From the NCBI GenBank assembly GCA_932521035.1, contig OW051493.1, positions 8,184,001-8,248,000 on the forward strand: 64,000 bases of DNA, written 5' to 3'. The notes beneath the pieces were generated by a model that saw only the letters and a list, made by a program, of their open reading frames with translations, was not told where the DNA came from and did no database searches. Both the position numbers and the translations under genes were made by a program. The stretch comes from Oscheius dolichura (lineage: Eukaryota; Nematoda; Chromadorea; Rhabditida; Rhabditidae). Shown here piece by piece: positions 11,869-23,189 of the stretch (positions are counted from its first letter, which is position 1; every line of letters begins with the position of its first letter).

Positions 11869-12252
11869 ATGTCTGGACGTGGAAAGGGAGGAAAAGCCAA
11901 GTCAGGAGGAAAGGCCAAGTCTCGCTCGTCGCGTGCTGGTCTTCAATTCCCCGTTGGACGTCTTCATCGCATGCTGAGGAAGGGCAACTACGCTCAGCGT
12001 ATTGGAGCCGGAGCTCCCGTCTATCTGGCCGCCGTCCTCGAATACCTCGCTGCTGAGGTGCTCGAGTTGGCCGGCAACGCTGCCCGTGACAACAAGAAGT
12101 CCAGAATCAACCCCCGCCATCTGCAGTTGGCCGTCAGAAATGACGAGGAATTGAACAAGCTCCTCTCCGGGGTCACCATTGCACAGGGAGGTGTCCTGCC
12201 CAACATCCAGGCCGTCCTCCTTCCCAAGAAGACTGGTGGCGACGAGCACTAA
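11869..12252 (+). CDS. Histone H2A (copy 2, TGGDEH tail)
   Basis: Intronless, 127 aa, same histone fold as copy 1 but ending in KKTGGDEH, closer to the common nematode tail. TATA-like TTATAAG at 11797-11803. The core promoter resembles those of copies 1 and 4, but the leader after GTTACGTG differs. The coding end and 3' flank through the stem-loop match copy 3, another sign of exchange between copies. Confidence 0.98.
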   Translation: MSGRGKGGKAKSGGKAKSRSSRAGLQFPVGRLHRMLRKGNYAQRIGAGAPVYLAAVLEYLAAEVLELAGNAARDNKKSRINPRHLQLAVRNDEELNKLLSGVTIAQGGVLPNIQAVLLPKKTGGDEH

Positions 12253-12311
12253 GCAGCTCTCTCTCTCAACACTCTTCATCCCCCAAGGATCAGCACTCGT
12301 TGAAACCCAAC

Positions 12312-12327
12312 GGCCCTCTTTAGGGCC
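12312..12327 (+). promoter_or_regulatory. Histone mRNA 3' stem-loop (H2A copy 2)
   Basis: GGCCCT/AGGGCC stem with a CTTT loop, 59 bp past the stop codon. AAATAAAG follows about 45 bp later. Confidence 0.95.
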
Positions 12328-12379
12328 ACAATTAACTCGCTAATTTATTTTTATTCTTTGCTAATTGTAAATAAAGTTT

Positions 12380-13554
12380 TAATATTCACCAAACGAGAGA
12401 AAACGACGAATCTTCTCAACGAATCAAATAAATGGCATCTAATAGGGAAAAGGGCATTCAGAGCGTTGTTTCTCTTCCCCTTCCTTCCATAAATGCCTTT
12501 TTATTGTCGAATCTGATCTTTTCCTGCAAGAAATACCAGTTTTCCCCCATAAAATGCTTAATTTTGGCTCTGATCCAACTATTTTCTCGCGTCCTTCTTG
12601 AATTGCGCCCTATTCGCAATCGCGACCGCTCGCGTACGCCACAAGAATTTGACCTCGTAGACATACCAAATAGAGATGATTATGGGAATTTATGATCGTA
12701 AAATAATCTACGAAGGGGAATCTATCATTAGCTAAAAAACAGTTGCAGGAGAACCGCTACTTTTAGCAAATAACATTGTCAAAACTTTACTTGAACAACG
12801 TGGTTACAGTAGGGATAAGGACATATTTCACACACTAACATTTTTCAGGGAACGAAAGTCACTTTTAGATCTGAAGGAAATTGTTACGAAAATTATGGAA
12901 ATTTTAAATAAAAAAACCATCAAAAATGGAGAAACCCATGGAATTGCATTGCTTACTCCTCTTCTACGCCGTATCCGTTCTAATCCATAGAAATTCGGCT
13001 CTCTTCCGTTTTTTTTTCTCTTTATAAACTAGTCTGCTTTCTATTGAACTGGTTATCCAGTTGAAATCCATTAAATTGATTTTTCCTTATATTTTAGGGA
13101 GCAGTACTTAAGACAACAGTGATTCCTTCGCTCACCCTTTCTCGTCCTTCCGCTATTTCATCCAATTTGACTAGGTGAAAACATTACTTATACTTTATTT
13201 AAATAGATAAATTAAGAAAAAAAAACACAAGTATACACAAACATATCAATAATATGTACCGGGGGGAAATGCACAACTATCTTATCTTAGTAACTTCTTA
13301 GTATCTTAGTAAAAGAGTATTTTGTCTTCACTGGGTGATGCTCTACCTCGATTACTATTGATGACATTCGCTGCGAATAGATGGTTACCGGTGAAAAACG
13401 AGAAAAAAAACTGATATAGAAAATGCTAAAATAGAAGGAATGGATAGTAAAGAGAGAGAAAAATAGGAGACAACACGTGCTGGACAGAACAATTGGAGTC
13501 GTGCACCTCACAGGATGGCGAAATTAGACGAAGCTGCTCGGGAATGTTTTCGGA
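12380..13554. other. Spacer after H2A copy 2
   Basis: About 1.2 kb with no supportable gene. It is AT-rich and includes the 3' region of the convergent acidic-protein gene. Confidence 0.4.
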
Positions 13555-15397
13555 TTAATTGGGATACAGCTGAAAATGAAGGATAGGATCCTAGAAAATT
13601 AGAAAAAAACTCACTGGTCCATCAAGAGAAACCTGTCCGTCTTCGACCAGCTCGCCTTCAATCGGACCGTCTTCCATTGGATTCTCCTCGACCAGTCCCT
13701 CTCCAATCATATCCTCTCCGTCATCTTCCTTCTCGGAATTGTATTCATCAGGAATGATGTGGAACTCTCCACCGGGGACTTCCATGACCATAACCTTGAC
13801 TCCTTCTCCGTTGTCATTCAACATTTGGATTTCGCTTCGGGCATAGTCCATGAGCCGGGCAGTTACAGTCTAAAATTCTTGAGTCTTTCCAGTTTTTTTC
13901 TATCGATTTCTACAGAAATATCAGTTTGCCCTGATGCTGGCAGCTCGCCAACGCGGCGAGGTAGAAGAGACGCAGAGGCTAATTGGCGCCAAAATCGTTT
14001 CGAACCTAGTTTTTGGAAGGCACCTACCCACAAAAAAAGAGATAAATTAGATAATTACTTACAGTGGCTGCTTCCAGAAAGGCCGCGTCCTGTTCGGCCT
14101 TGGAACCGGGATCAGTGGGATCCTCGGGGATTCCGTTCCCCTGCCACTCGTCGTCATCCTCGTACTCTCCTTCCTCCTCGCCATCTTCAGGCTGCATCTC
14201 ATCTTCCTGGTCGTTCTCAGGAGGATCCTGACCGTATTGGCCCTATAAATCGGTTTTAAAAGTTCGAAAATAAGTCTCACTCCGGCTAGATGCTGCAGGA
14301 GAGCCACAGGGTCCCTCATCTCGTCGGGGACATCAACAGGCTCGCCAGGCTCGCGTTCTTCTACTTTCTGGAAATTCTTCATATACTTTCCCTAACTATA
14401 GTCAATTACCCGGCGTCCCATTTCGAGAACCTGGATGAAATCAGCCATAGTCAAAGTGCCCACATTGTTATCCAAATCATCGGGTTCAAACAGCTCAACA
14501 TGGCAGCTACGGCCCATATCAGTGACACGATCCGCTGACAGAATCACACGCAGCGGAGGTGGGACGACTGGGATCTCCTTTTGGTCAATTTGATCCTAAA
14601 ATTTTAGAAATACGGAAAAAGTAGTCGCTTATGGGCGCGCACCGTCGGTTTGAGCCGACTTCCAACAGATATTCCACACAATTTTTTGAGATTTTGGCTC
14701 ATCGATCACCTAAATTATTGGCGGCTAACATAAGAACATTCATTTCTAATTAACCGGTCCCGTAGCGAACACTTGGATTGAGCTTTAACCGTGGAATATC
14801 CACTAGAAACGAACTGTTCAAGCCATTTTGGCAATTCGAGGATTTGGGAGCTATTTGGGAGGCTCGGCCCTCGATAGTCCGGTCACCTGCACCGGTAAAT
14901 TCTCAGCAAGACAAATGTATAAAGGCGACACAGTTTTGTAACTCTTATTGAATGAAGATGATCCCCCTGCCGAGACTTTACGGGTGCAGGGGATCGGACT
15001 ATCGTGTACCGAGCCATTTGGGACACAAAATTGAAACTGATTTTCTAAATTAAAAAAGAAGGAACAAAATACTCACATCGAAGTAATGATCGTCAACCAC
15101 GGGATTCCGATGCTGCAGGATGCAGCAGGGACAATGGTGTTCATCGGCTTCTTCTGTCTGGCTCGGCTTCTTGCACACCTTCTCCAGTCTATCAGCGAGT
15201 CTCGACATCTTCATTGCCATCTTTTCCGAGTTCAATGACATCATCTTCATAGTCTGCTTCTGCTTCTTCAGGGCGTATTCCTGCCGCTTCGAACGTCGAG
15301 AATACAGACGCAGAGCGGCTTCAATATTTCGATTGCATCTGAAAAGATACCCCGATTAATTTTTAATAAATTATTAAACTCACGATCTATTGGGCAT
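13555..15397 (-). CDS. Unrecognised acidic nuclear-type protein, 332 aa
   Basis: Seven exons join in frame with standard splice sites: 15384-15397, 15077-15338, 14410-14595, 14281-14367, 14063-14242, 13615-13869, 13555-13569. The N-terminal third is basic and helical (Arg/Lys/Met-rich, ALRLYSRRSKRQEYALKKQK) and ends in a HHCPCC pair that could bind metal. The middle reads VPPPLRVILSADRVTDMGRSC and TMADFIQVLEMGRR. The last half is very acidic (Glu/Asp runs, EGEYEDDDEW). A trans-splice-like acceptor (TTTTTCATCAG) lies about 20 nt before the ATG. The overall layout suggests a chromatin-associated protein, but I recognise no family. One intron carries a full copy of the 155-bp inverted-repeat element, another a TTGGCGCCAA palindrome. 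Confidence 0.75.
13983..13992. promoter_or_regulatory. E2F-like palindrome TTGGCGCCAA inside an intron
   Basis: Lies in the intron between exons 5 and 6 of the acidic-protein gene, flanked by a short GC-rich stretch. It may be a relic of a histone promoter or a chance site. Confidence 0.35.
14861..15015. mobile_element. Short inverted-repeat element (MITE-like), copy 1
   Basis: Ends are inverted repeats of roughly 45 bp, with the cores CGATAGTCCG (left) and CGGACTATCG (right) and the inner motif GACTTTACGGGTGCAG. The 60-bp centre contains a TTTTGTAACT motif. It lies in an intron of the acidic-protein gene. It cannot encode a transposase, so it is a non-autonomous element. Confidence 0.8.
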
Positions 15398-16552
15398 CTC
15401 TTCAGGCGATTTTGTTTGCTGATGAAAAATGGACAAATAGAATAACAAACGGAGGTCAGTAAGGCGTATGCCAAGTGTCGAGAGTGTGTGGAAGTGGCAG
15501 AGGGCGCAGAGACGGAACGCCGGCCGGCAGCAACACTTAGAACGCGTCAATATTGTGATTACACGGAAAGGGGACATTTTGATAGCGGAAGAGAGAGGGA
15601 GGAAGAGGGCAGTTGAACCCAAATACATTTTGGTGGCAATAACTGGAATTTCAAGATTTATTTTTCTAATTTCGGCGCCGTACAAATCGAAAATTTAGAG
15701 ACTTATTGAGGAAAATCAGGCAGTTCTCGAGACGTAGCCATCAATTTCAGTGGCTAGAGAACTTTTACACGGACAAGACGGAGATGTATCCTTCCAACAA
15801 GGAGAATACCCTCAAATTTTAGTGAGCTGTCTTTATTCTCGCCCAATTGGAAGTTTCTAGCGGTGAACTATAGATTCTATCTTTTCTTAAAAGGACCTCT
15901 AACCAATTTCAAATTAGGAAACACGAAGGATCACTTGGTTATAAAAAAAAAATTAGCCTGCAATTTCAAAATTTCCCCAGAAGGATGGATCGTCACCATT
16001 CAAATTTTCTTTTCTCTCGGGGATCGATCTCCTAGGCTATTTTCCCATGGCTTATGCCAGTGGCACTCTAGATCATCTGTAATTGACTGTTTGAAGGCCA
16101 TCGATAGGAAAAATATTGGCTCAATTGATTGGAGATAGAATCAGTTTATTTAAATTTCAGGATCTTCTCTTGCCGATTCTTCTAGAAGATTTTTTAGCGA
16201 GAAAGGGAGAGGAGCAGAGGGGGAGGTCAAGAATCTCCAAAGGGTACTGTAGGATCGTTGGCGAGATTTTGGCTTGGAGAATCCATATTTTTAGTTCATT
16301 GCCCCTGTTTCCTGAGGGTATTAACTCTATTTGACCCAGTTTTTATTTCCATGTCCCGTAAAAATTCGAATGGGAGCCTTATCGAAGAAGTTGAGCGGTC
16401 TTTGCCCACTCCTTTGCTTTTCCCGGGGATCCAAAATGGCTATTCCTCCACGATCTACAGTAATCTCCTGATGTTTCGATTAGAATAAGGGCTATCTCTG
16501 GCTCAGTCCTAATAGCTACCGTATCCAACATTCGCCTAACTATGTGTGTAAA
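15398..16552. other. Spacer upstream of the H1-like gene
   Basis: About 1.1 kb with no supportable gene; it holds the upstream region of the acidic-protein gene on the left. Confidence 0.4.
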
Positions 16553-16562
16553 TTGGCGCCAA
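16553..16562. promoter_or_regulatory. E2F-like palindrome TTGGCGCCAA (H1-like promoter)
   Basis: Lies about 35 bp upstream of the TATA-like TTTATAA (16596-16602) of the H1-like gene. Confidence 0.5.
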
Positions 16563-16654
16563 ACGAGAAAGTGGGCGTGGCGACTCGGCCGGGCCTTTAT
16601 AAGCACGGCGGGCCGGCCATTCGACTACACCCCACACAGTCAAGTCTGTAAAAA

Positions 16655-16930
16655 ATGGCCCGTGCTAAGAAAGTAGCCCCTACTGAGGAAGCAGCTGCTG
16701 CTCCTGCCGAAGAGACGAAAGCGGAAACGACTCCCAAGAAGGCCAGCCCCAAGAAGTCGACTCGCAAGACCGCCGGCAAGAAGGCCTCCCCCAAGAAGGC
16801 TACCCCCAAGAAGGCTGCCGCACCCAAGAAGGCCAGCAAGAAGATTACCAAGAAGTCCCCAGCCAAGAAGGCCGCTGCACCTAAAAAGAAGCCCGCTGCC
16901 AAGAAAGCTGCTGCCAAGAAATCGGCCTAA
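16655..16930 (+). CDS. Lysine-rich H1-like linker histone without a globular domain
   Basis: Intronless, 91 aa. After a short acidic-neutral start (MARAKKVAPTEEAAAAPAEE) the protein is almost only Lys, Ala, Pro, Ser and Thr, with SPKK-type repeats (KKASPKKS, KKASPKKA, KATPKKA, KKSPAKK). This is the composition of an H1 C-terminal tail. The winged-helix globular domain, about 75 residues in ordinary metazoan H1, is absent. A TATA-like box, an E2F-like palindrome and a histone stem-loop show it is organised as a replication-dependent histone gene, so it is unlikely to be a broken fragment. It probably binds linker DNA by charge alone. Confidence 0.9.
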   Translation: MARAKKVAPTEEAAAAPAEETKAETTPKKASPKKSTRKTAGKKASPKKATPKKAAAPKKASKKITKKSPAKKAAAPKKKPAAKKAAAKKSA

Positions 16931-16966
16931 GCCATTTAGACTTAACCCCCACTTTCAAAACCCAAC

Positions 16967-16982
16967 GGCCCTCTTCAGGGCC
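16967..16982 (+). promoter_or_regulatory. Histone mRNA 3' stem-loop (H1-like gene)
   Basis: GGCCCT/AGGGCC stem with a CTTC loop, 36 bp past the stop codon. TTTAATAAAC follows about 45 bp later. Confidence 0.95.
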
Positions 16983-16999
16983 ATAAATACAACTCGTTA

Positions 17000-18256
17000 T
17001 ACCTCCATTTATATGTCCATTGCTTTAATAAACACAAAGAATTCCCATTAATAAAGATCTCCTGGAGAAAAGAAGGGCAGAAGGCGTCCTGTTCTCATAT
17101 GGGTAAGGTCAAATGATTCACGGCGTAACATTCTGACCGTGGAGGGCAGGGAAAGGGCAGAGTCTTGAATCTTTGACTGTATAGTACTACTGTACCTTTA
17201 AAATCAGGGTTACAATATTCTATTCCTCTTTTAAACAGACAAGAGGGGCCTTTGCAGGGTTTAAATTATCCTGGAAGCAATAAGAAGATCCCATATTTCA
17301 GCTACCCAAGAGCGATTAATCCCAATGTCTTCAATTTCTCATTTTCTGACCACAATTCCCGAATAAATTTTCCCTCCAGTAGCCTCTCCCCCGTTACTTG
17401 ACCTATATTCCCATACAAGCCTCCCAAACTGTACACGACGCTGGCAATCAGCCAACCAAGGCGAGATAGTAGAGGGCGCAGGATACTATTTTGGCGCCAA
17501 TACAGGGGGAAAAGAACAGATGGTCGGGACACTTCTGGGTCATGGAAAGAGTATCCATTATAATGAGCAATAAACCGGGTTGAGCAAGAGGGAAAGAAGC
17601 GACGGAAGAAGGGGGCTGATAGGGGAACGTAAAAGAGCTGTCGTAAGTGGAATTTCTGAATTCCTATGGAAATGAACCTATTCCTCAACGATAGACTACA
17701 GGAATTCCAACAATTCGGTGTAAAAAGAACCACCATTTCACTCTGAACAAGAAATATTCGCTTCTTTTTGGTTAAGAGCCAGCATAATGACGAAAATGGA
17801 CTTTTTCCCACTAATAAGGAGCAGAAAATGAGAATTTGGGAGGTTTGACAGTTTCTTTACAGGCTACAGTAACCAAAAAACTGTGTACCAGTACCAGAAT
17901 CCTGAAAATAGCATATGAAGTCAAAATGATGTTGGCACAGCCACGTACAACCGCGTAATTCGTCGGATTAGATAAATTCAATCGCCCTTTTTCCCTAGTT
18001 GTTTACGTTCACGGTTCGATGAATTATTCCCCCGTTCGGACTGTACGCATAATCTCCAAGAGCTCTTTATTCAGAGATTACATCATATTCTACTCTTCCA
18101 AGAATTCATTTAGTTCTTTGCATTTTTTCGTAATTAGATGACCTGGATTCAGGGGACGCTGGCCAGGTGCCAAGCCAAGCGAGATAGCACAAGACGCAGG
18201 GCGCGCTATCGCCTCAAAGCGATGCTTTCGCGTGGGCGTGGCTTGTGCCCTGCCCG
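17000..18256. other. Spacer between the H1-like gene and H3 copy 2
   Basis: About 1.25 kb. A long open frame on the minus strand (17302-17811) has no recognisable domain and no good ATG context, so it is not called. A TTGGCGCCAA palindrome lies at 17491-17500, far from any start codon. Confidence 0.4.
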
Positions 18257-18263
18257 TATATAA

Positions 18264-18719
<456 letters not shown>

Positions 18720-18763
18720 ACTACTCGCTACCGTCCCAGCCATTCTGCCCTCATGAACCCAAC

Positions 18764-18779
18764 GGCCCTCTTTAGGGCC
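18764..18779 (+). promoter_or_regulatory. Histone mRNA 3' stem-loop (H3 copy 2)
   Basis: GGCCCT/AGGGCC stem with a CTTT loop, 44 bp past the stop codon. TAATAAAT follows about 40 bp later. Confidence 0.95.
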
Positions 18780-18977
18780 ACATATCAATCTCGATCTCTT
18801 TTTACCCATGTGTTCTAATAAATCTACTCAATTGTCTCCTGATTTCGCACTATAAAGAGTAAGAAGTCTATCAGAAAGTCTTGTTCCACGACCAATTCAC
18901 CCGTCATTCCACTAATAACGAGTCTCACCACGAAAGTAAAACAGTCCTCGGAATTTTCTTTTATTGCGTTGTTATCC

Positions 18978-19772
18978 TTACAAATAAAGGTAGAGAGAAA
19001 TTCCGCCGGTGCGTGCCTGACAAATATGGCAGTTCTGGAGACAGTTGGCACAGGTCTCACAGACGGGATGGCCGCAGAAGAACATCCGGCTGATGGGCTT
19101 CGCGTAGCAGACTCGGCACTCCTTCGGGTCGGGCTGTTTCTGTCCGTTGAGGAGGCGCTTCTGCCTGTCGACCAGCATCCTCAGCTCCTGGAGTTCCCTC
19201 TGCTGGTCATTGCTTCTCTTCTTGAAGACGGACAGCTCATTCTCGGTCATTTCCAGCTTGTCACTGACGAGTTCTATGTACTGGCGAAGGTCCACATCGT
19301 TCGGAGGGATGCCCTTGCCTTCCAGGATCTTGTAGACGGCTTCTTTCTGATCCTTGGGCAAGATGAAGGAGAAGACATCCAGCTTGGAGGGGAGATTCGC
19401 CGCCTGGGCCAGCCGCTCGTTTCGAGGCGCCACATTCGGCATGGGAATGTCAGGATCCCCGGCAAAACGTCGTAGAAGATTGTCTCGGGGACGAGGATCG
19501 GCCGGTTGCCGGGCCAGGAAGGCTTGAAGCGGATAGTCTCCGCGAGCTGGCCTTCCAATATCCGCCAGTTGAGGAATCCCACGAGCGGGAGACTGTCGAG
19601 GGTTCAGGAAACCTTGGTTTCGAAAATCTCTCATCGGAGTTGGCGGCTTTCCAATGTCTGCCAGCTGGGGAATTCCGCGGACAGGAGACGGCGGTGGAGC
19701 ATCCAGAAACGGCTGAGCAGTCGTGTTGCGAGTAGCTGCGGCTCGGGCTCGGCGGCGAGTTGTGACGACCAT
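18978..19772 (-). CDS. C-terminal RING-finger protein embedded in the histone cluster (copy 1)
   Basis: Intronless, 264 aa. The N-terminal 100 residues are Arg/Pro-rich and probably disordered, with the repeat RGIPQLADIG twice. Residues of about 160-205 are charged and heptad-like (a likely coiled coil). The C-terminus from about residue 219 is a C3HC4 RING: CRVC, then FFCGH, VCETC and CHIC, placed at the very end as in IAP/Neuralized-type ubiquitin ligases. A ubiquitin E3 role is inferred. It is divergent from H2B copy 3 (383 bp between ATGs, with a shared TTGGCGCCAA) and convergent with H3 copy 2. It has an AATAAA signal and no histone stem-loop. Confidence 0.85.
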   Translation of the reverse strand: MVVTTRRRARAAATRNTTAQPFLDAPPPSPVRGIPQLADIGKPPTPMRDFRNQGFLNPRQSPARGIPQLADIGRPARGDYPLQAFLARQPADPRPRDNLLRRFAGDPDIPMPNVAPRNERLAQAANLPSKLDVFSFILPKDQKEAVYKILEGKGIPPNDVDLRQYIELVSDKLEMTENELSVFKKRSNDQQRELQELRMLVDRQKRLLNGQKQPDPKECRVCYAKPISRMFFCGHPVCETCANCLQNCHICQARTGGISLYLYL

Positions 19773-19995
19773 CTTGGGGCAAGTAGACGAAACGGAATGA
19801 ATATGAAATGGTTCGAAATGCTTTATTCTCCACTGGTTTGAACCTGAATCGACAAAGAACCGTCTAAATCCCCTTTGACCATTTGAAAATGGCCTACTGC
19901 CCTTCCTATGGTATCTACTTGATATACAAATACATTTGCCCCGTAGTTTAATCTCTTCATCCTCTAATCTGTCCTCTTGAACGCGACTCCTTCTT

Positions 19996-20005
19996 TTGGC
20001 GCCAA
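19996..20005. promoter_or_regulatory. E2F-like palindrome TTGGCGCCAA (RING/H2B bidirectional promoter)
   Basis: Lies between the divergent starts of the RING gene and H2B copy 3, preserved in the inverted copy at 28428-28437. Confidence 0.5.
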
Positions 20006-20154
20006 TTGTGACCTATTTGGCAGCTGGCCAGCGTCTTTTGGAGGGTGGGGGAGATTAGACGGGCGGGAGGAAAGGGGGCGGGGCGAGCGGGCTGGCCGTT
20101 TATAAGGCGGACAGGGGCGAGCGGACCTCACCACGTACTCTCGTGAACTCAACC

Positions 20155-20526
20155 ATGCCACCGAAGCCATCTGCCAAGGGAGCCAAGAAGGCCGCTAAGG
20201 CTCAGAAGGCCACCAGAACCGGAGACAAGAAGAAGAGGAAGGGCAGGAAGGAGTCCTACGCCGTCTACATCTACCGAGTGCTGAAGCAGGTACACCCCGA
20301 CACAGGAGTCTCCAGCAAGGCCATGTCCATCATGAACTCCTTTGTCAACGACGTCTTCGAGCGCATCGCCGCCGAGGCCAGCCGTCTGGCTCACTACAAC
20401 AAGAAGAGCACAATCTCCTCTCGCGAAGTACAGACCGCTGTCCGCCTCATTCTCCCGGGAGAGCTGGCCAAGCACGCCGTCTCCGAGGGCACCAAGGCCG
20501 TCACCAAGTACACCTCCAGCAAGTAA
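20155..20526 (+). CDS. Histone H2B (copy 3)
   Basis: Intronless, 123 aa. An in-frame ATG lies four codons upstream (20143), but the family start MPPKPSAKG is preferred. TATA-like TTTATAA at 20099-20105. The 5' flank matches copy 4 (inverted partner); the 3' flank matches copies 1 and 2 through the stem-loop and copy 2 beyond it. Confidence 0.98.
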   Translation: MPPKPSAKGAKKAAKAQKATRTGDKKKRKGRKESYAVYIYRVLKQVHPDTGVSSKAMSIMNSFVNDVFERIAAEASRLAHYNKKSTISSREVQTAVRLILPGELAKHAVSEGTKAVTKYTSSK

Positions 20527-20563
20527 ATCCGCTCTGGATTCTCTTGCTAATCTTACACCCAAC

Positions 20564-20579
20564 GGCCCTCTTTAGGGCC
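20564..20579 (+). promoter_or_regulatory. Histone mRNA 3' stem-loop (H2B copy 3)
   Basis: GGCCCT/AGGGCC stem with a CTTT loop, 37 bp past the stop codon. CAATAAAATA follows about 40 bp later. Confidence 0.95.
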
Positions 20580-20639
20580 ACATATCAGCTCATAGTTTGC
20601 TTTATTCTTTATGTCGGTACAATAAAATATCTTGAAAGA

Positions 20640-21140
20640 AATACATATGTAAAATAAAGAACCTTCGAACTAATTGATGGGGTTGTAATCTTCAATAAAA
20701 TGCTTCATAAAAGGAATAAATATGTAAAATAAAGAACGTTCAAAGTGATCAAAGCGATTTTAACCTTGAAAGCCTTCGCGTTTGTGTAATTTAAAAAAAC
20801 CTTCTGTCTTCTCGACGTCTTTCTTCATAAGAAAACTCTTGCTATAAAAGGTTCTCCAGGTTTCACGTGTTTAATTTTGCTTGAAATTCTCAAGAAAGTG
20901 CTGTTTCTCTGCTTCTTTCCTCGATCTCCCCCATTTTCTTGCGTTTCCCGCCAACTTGAATGTTTCTTGGCTCTCGGCCAACCGCGTTCATTTTTCCTCA
21001 ACGGCTCAATAATTTGGCGGGCTGTGTTATCGCCTTGGCATCGTTCCAGCGTCTCCCTGTGGAGAGAGCGCGCCCTAATCAGAGAGGCTAGGGATTTGGC
21101 GGGCAATCTAGCGTTGTAGGCGTGGCCACCGTTCTCAAAG
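20640..21140. other. Spacer between H2B copy 3 and H2A copy 3
   Basis: About 500 bp without a gene. It includes a small local duplication (AAATATGTAAAATAAAGAAC-type unit near 20640 and 20715). Confidence 0.45.
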
Positions 21141-21210
21141 GATATAAGGCGAGCCAAACCTCACACTAGTTACGTGCTAACCACACACATCTACTCTACC
21201 TGCTGAAATC

Positions 21211-21594
21211 ATGTCTGGACGTGGAAAGGGAGGAAAAGCCAAGTCAGGAGGAAAGGCCAAGTCTCGCTCGTCGCGTGCTGGTCTTCAATTCCCCGTTGGA
21301 CGTCTTCATCGCATGCTGAGGAAGGGCAACTACGCTCAGCGTATTGGAGCCGGAGCTCCCGTCTATCTGGCCGCCGTCCTCGAATACCTCGCTGCTGAGG
21401 TGCTCGAGTTGGCCGGCAACGCTGCCCGTGACAACAAGAAGTCCAGAATCAACCCCCGCCATCTGCAGTTGGCCGTCAGAAATGACGAGGAATTGAACAA
21501 GCTCCTCTCCGGGGTCACCATTGCACAGGGAGGTGTCCTGCCCAACATCCAGGCCGTCCTCCTCCCCAAGAAGACTGGTGGCGACGAGCACTAA
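21211..21594 (+). CDS. Histone H2A (copy 3, TGGDEH tail)
   Basis: Intronless, 127 aa, identical in protein to copy 2. TATA-like GATATAAG at about 21141-21148. The leader (CGTGCTAACCACACACATC) matches copies 1 and 4, while the coding end and 3' flank match copy 2, so this copy is a mosaic of both H2A types. Confidence 0.98.
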   Translation: MSGRGKGGKAKSGGKAKSRSSRAGLQFPVGRLHRMLRKGNYAQRIGAGAPVYLAAVLEYLAAEVLELAGNAARDNKKSRINPRHLQLAVRNDEELNKLLSGVTIAQGGVLPNIQAVLLPKKTGGDEH

Positions 21595-21653
21595 GCAGCT
21601 CTCTCTCTCAACACTCTTCATCCCCCAAGGATCAGCACTCGTTGAAACCCAAC

Positions 21654-21669
21654 GGCCCTCTTTAGGGCC
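21654..21669 (+). promoter_or_regulatory. Histone mRNA 3' stem-loop (H2A copy 3)
   Basis: GGCCCT/AGGGCC stem with a CTTT loop, 59 bp past the stop codon. Confidence 0.95.
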
Positions 21670-21950
21670 ACAAATAACTCGTTTTAACCGATTAAAATCC
21701 AATAATTTGGGGAAGAGTATTCCGAAATAAAGACATCTATAAATAAAAAAGACTTTCTCCATTGACCTCAACAAATCGTAATCGTCTTGAAGAACAAGAA
21801 GTCTGCGACCATTTTATTCCCCTTAAAGGTGACCCTGCCCTCTGCCCCAACCGGTTGTTTGTCTCTCCATGTCCACTGTGATATTGAAGCAACATTTATT
21901 CTTTGATATTTCCTTGACAGAGACGCGTTTCTTATTGATTCCATTCCAGA

Positions 21951-21960
21951 TTGGCGCCAA
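21951..21960. promoter_or_regulatory. E2F-like palindrome TTGGCGCCAA directly before a methyltransferase start
   Basis: Ends 2 bp before the ATG of the NNMT-like gene, just after a trans-splice-like TTCCAG. It would lie in the 5' leader. Confidence 0.4.
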
Positions 21961-21962
21961 AA

Positions 21963-23115
21963 ATGAACCAAACAGCGTTGGAACAAGCGAATCCTGACTA
22001 TGACCATGTGAGTTTACCTTTTTATTAATTCAATTTTCTATAAAATTCCTTCAGTTCGATCCATTGGTCTACTACAAGCAATATTATAAAGATGCTGAAG
22101 GAGACTTTGCCCACAAAACCTATCCCCTGTTCCCTAAACTGGTCCAATCCATGAAAGATTTCCCTAGAAGGGTTTCTTCCGTCCTGGATCTAGGCACAGG
22201 TAGCCCCTTTTCTAGTTAATGTTATTTATTCTTTTCCCTCCAGGACCCATTCTTTACGGTTCAATTGTTATGCGGAACTATACGGACGCTTTCTATCTCT
22301 CGGACTATAACAATGAGAACAGGGAATTTCTGAGGAAGTGGACTGTTGGGGAAGAGTAAGTCTTTTTTTTCAATTTTACAGTATAAAAACTAACTTAATG
22401 GGAAAACAAGGTCGGTTTAGGCTCCCCTATGACTTTGACTACATTGCTGAAATTGTTAAAAAGACCGAGGGCTCCAATGAAGACGTAAAAGAGATGAAAG
22501 AATCAGTCAGGCAGAAAATCAAAGCCATTTTTGATGTTTGTTACTTATTTTTGGATTAAAAACCCCGGTTTAGGTTAATCTCTTCGACGATAAGGTGATT
22601 CAAGGAGTCCATTGGGAAAAGAACGAAAATATCGATGTTCCCAAGAAATTTGACGTATTTTGATCAACAAATCTGGTAAATTCAAGACTTTATAGATAAT
22701 CATGTCCCACTACTGCTTGACGAACGTTTGCCAGACAGAAGAAGGTTTCATCCAAGCGGTACAGAGGACAGTGAATCTTATCGAGACAGGAGGTTACCTG
22801 GTACAGCTAAAAGTACGAAAAGAGCTCAATTTTCCTTCAGATTTTGGCTGGATTTATCAAATTCCCCGAATATAAGGTCGGAGACATTGTGTATAAAGAA
22901 TTATCCCAGACGTTGGATCAAATTTGCGATACATTGAAGGTACCCCCCCCCCCTTTCTGTTGGGTAAAAGAGCAATTCAGAAGTGTGGAATGGCTACGGA
23001 GGAGGGGAAAGGCTTCGGCCTGATTGAATCTCGTTATGACAACGCAAATGACGACGATAAACAGTACCACGAAAATCTTCACGGGGAATATGTTCTCATT
23101 TCGAAGAAGTTATAG
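21963..23115 (+). CDS. NNMT/PNMT/TEMT-family small-molecule methyltransferase
   Basis: Eight exons (21963-22007, 22055-22199, 22244-22355, 22382-22535, 22574-22654, 22696-22812, 22841-22939, 22981-23115) join to 295 aa. SAM-dependent N-methyltransferase of the nicotinamide/amine family: an N-terminal YYKQYYKD helix, the SAM motif VLDLGTGP at about residue 58, LSDYNNEN (motif II region, as in SDYTDQN of NNMT), and FDIIMSHYCLTNVCQT followed by LIETGGYLVQL as in the family core. Nematodes carry several such ANMT genes; the substrate cannot be read from sequence. The first methionine gives a normal family start. Two introns are only 26 and 28 nt. Confidence 0.88.
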
Positions 23116-23189
23116 ATTTTTCTGATTTCTAGGCTGTCTATTTGGAAATAAAGAATTGGAGAGGATAATAGCGGATTTGGTGGGCTAGT

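Noticed and set aside
17302-17811. 169-codon open frame on the minus strand
   Set aside because: It opens with a non-ATG codon, shows no domain, and overlaps an E2F-like palindrome in a histone spacer; most likely a chance frame.
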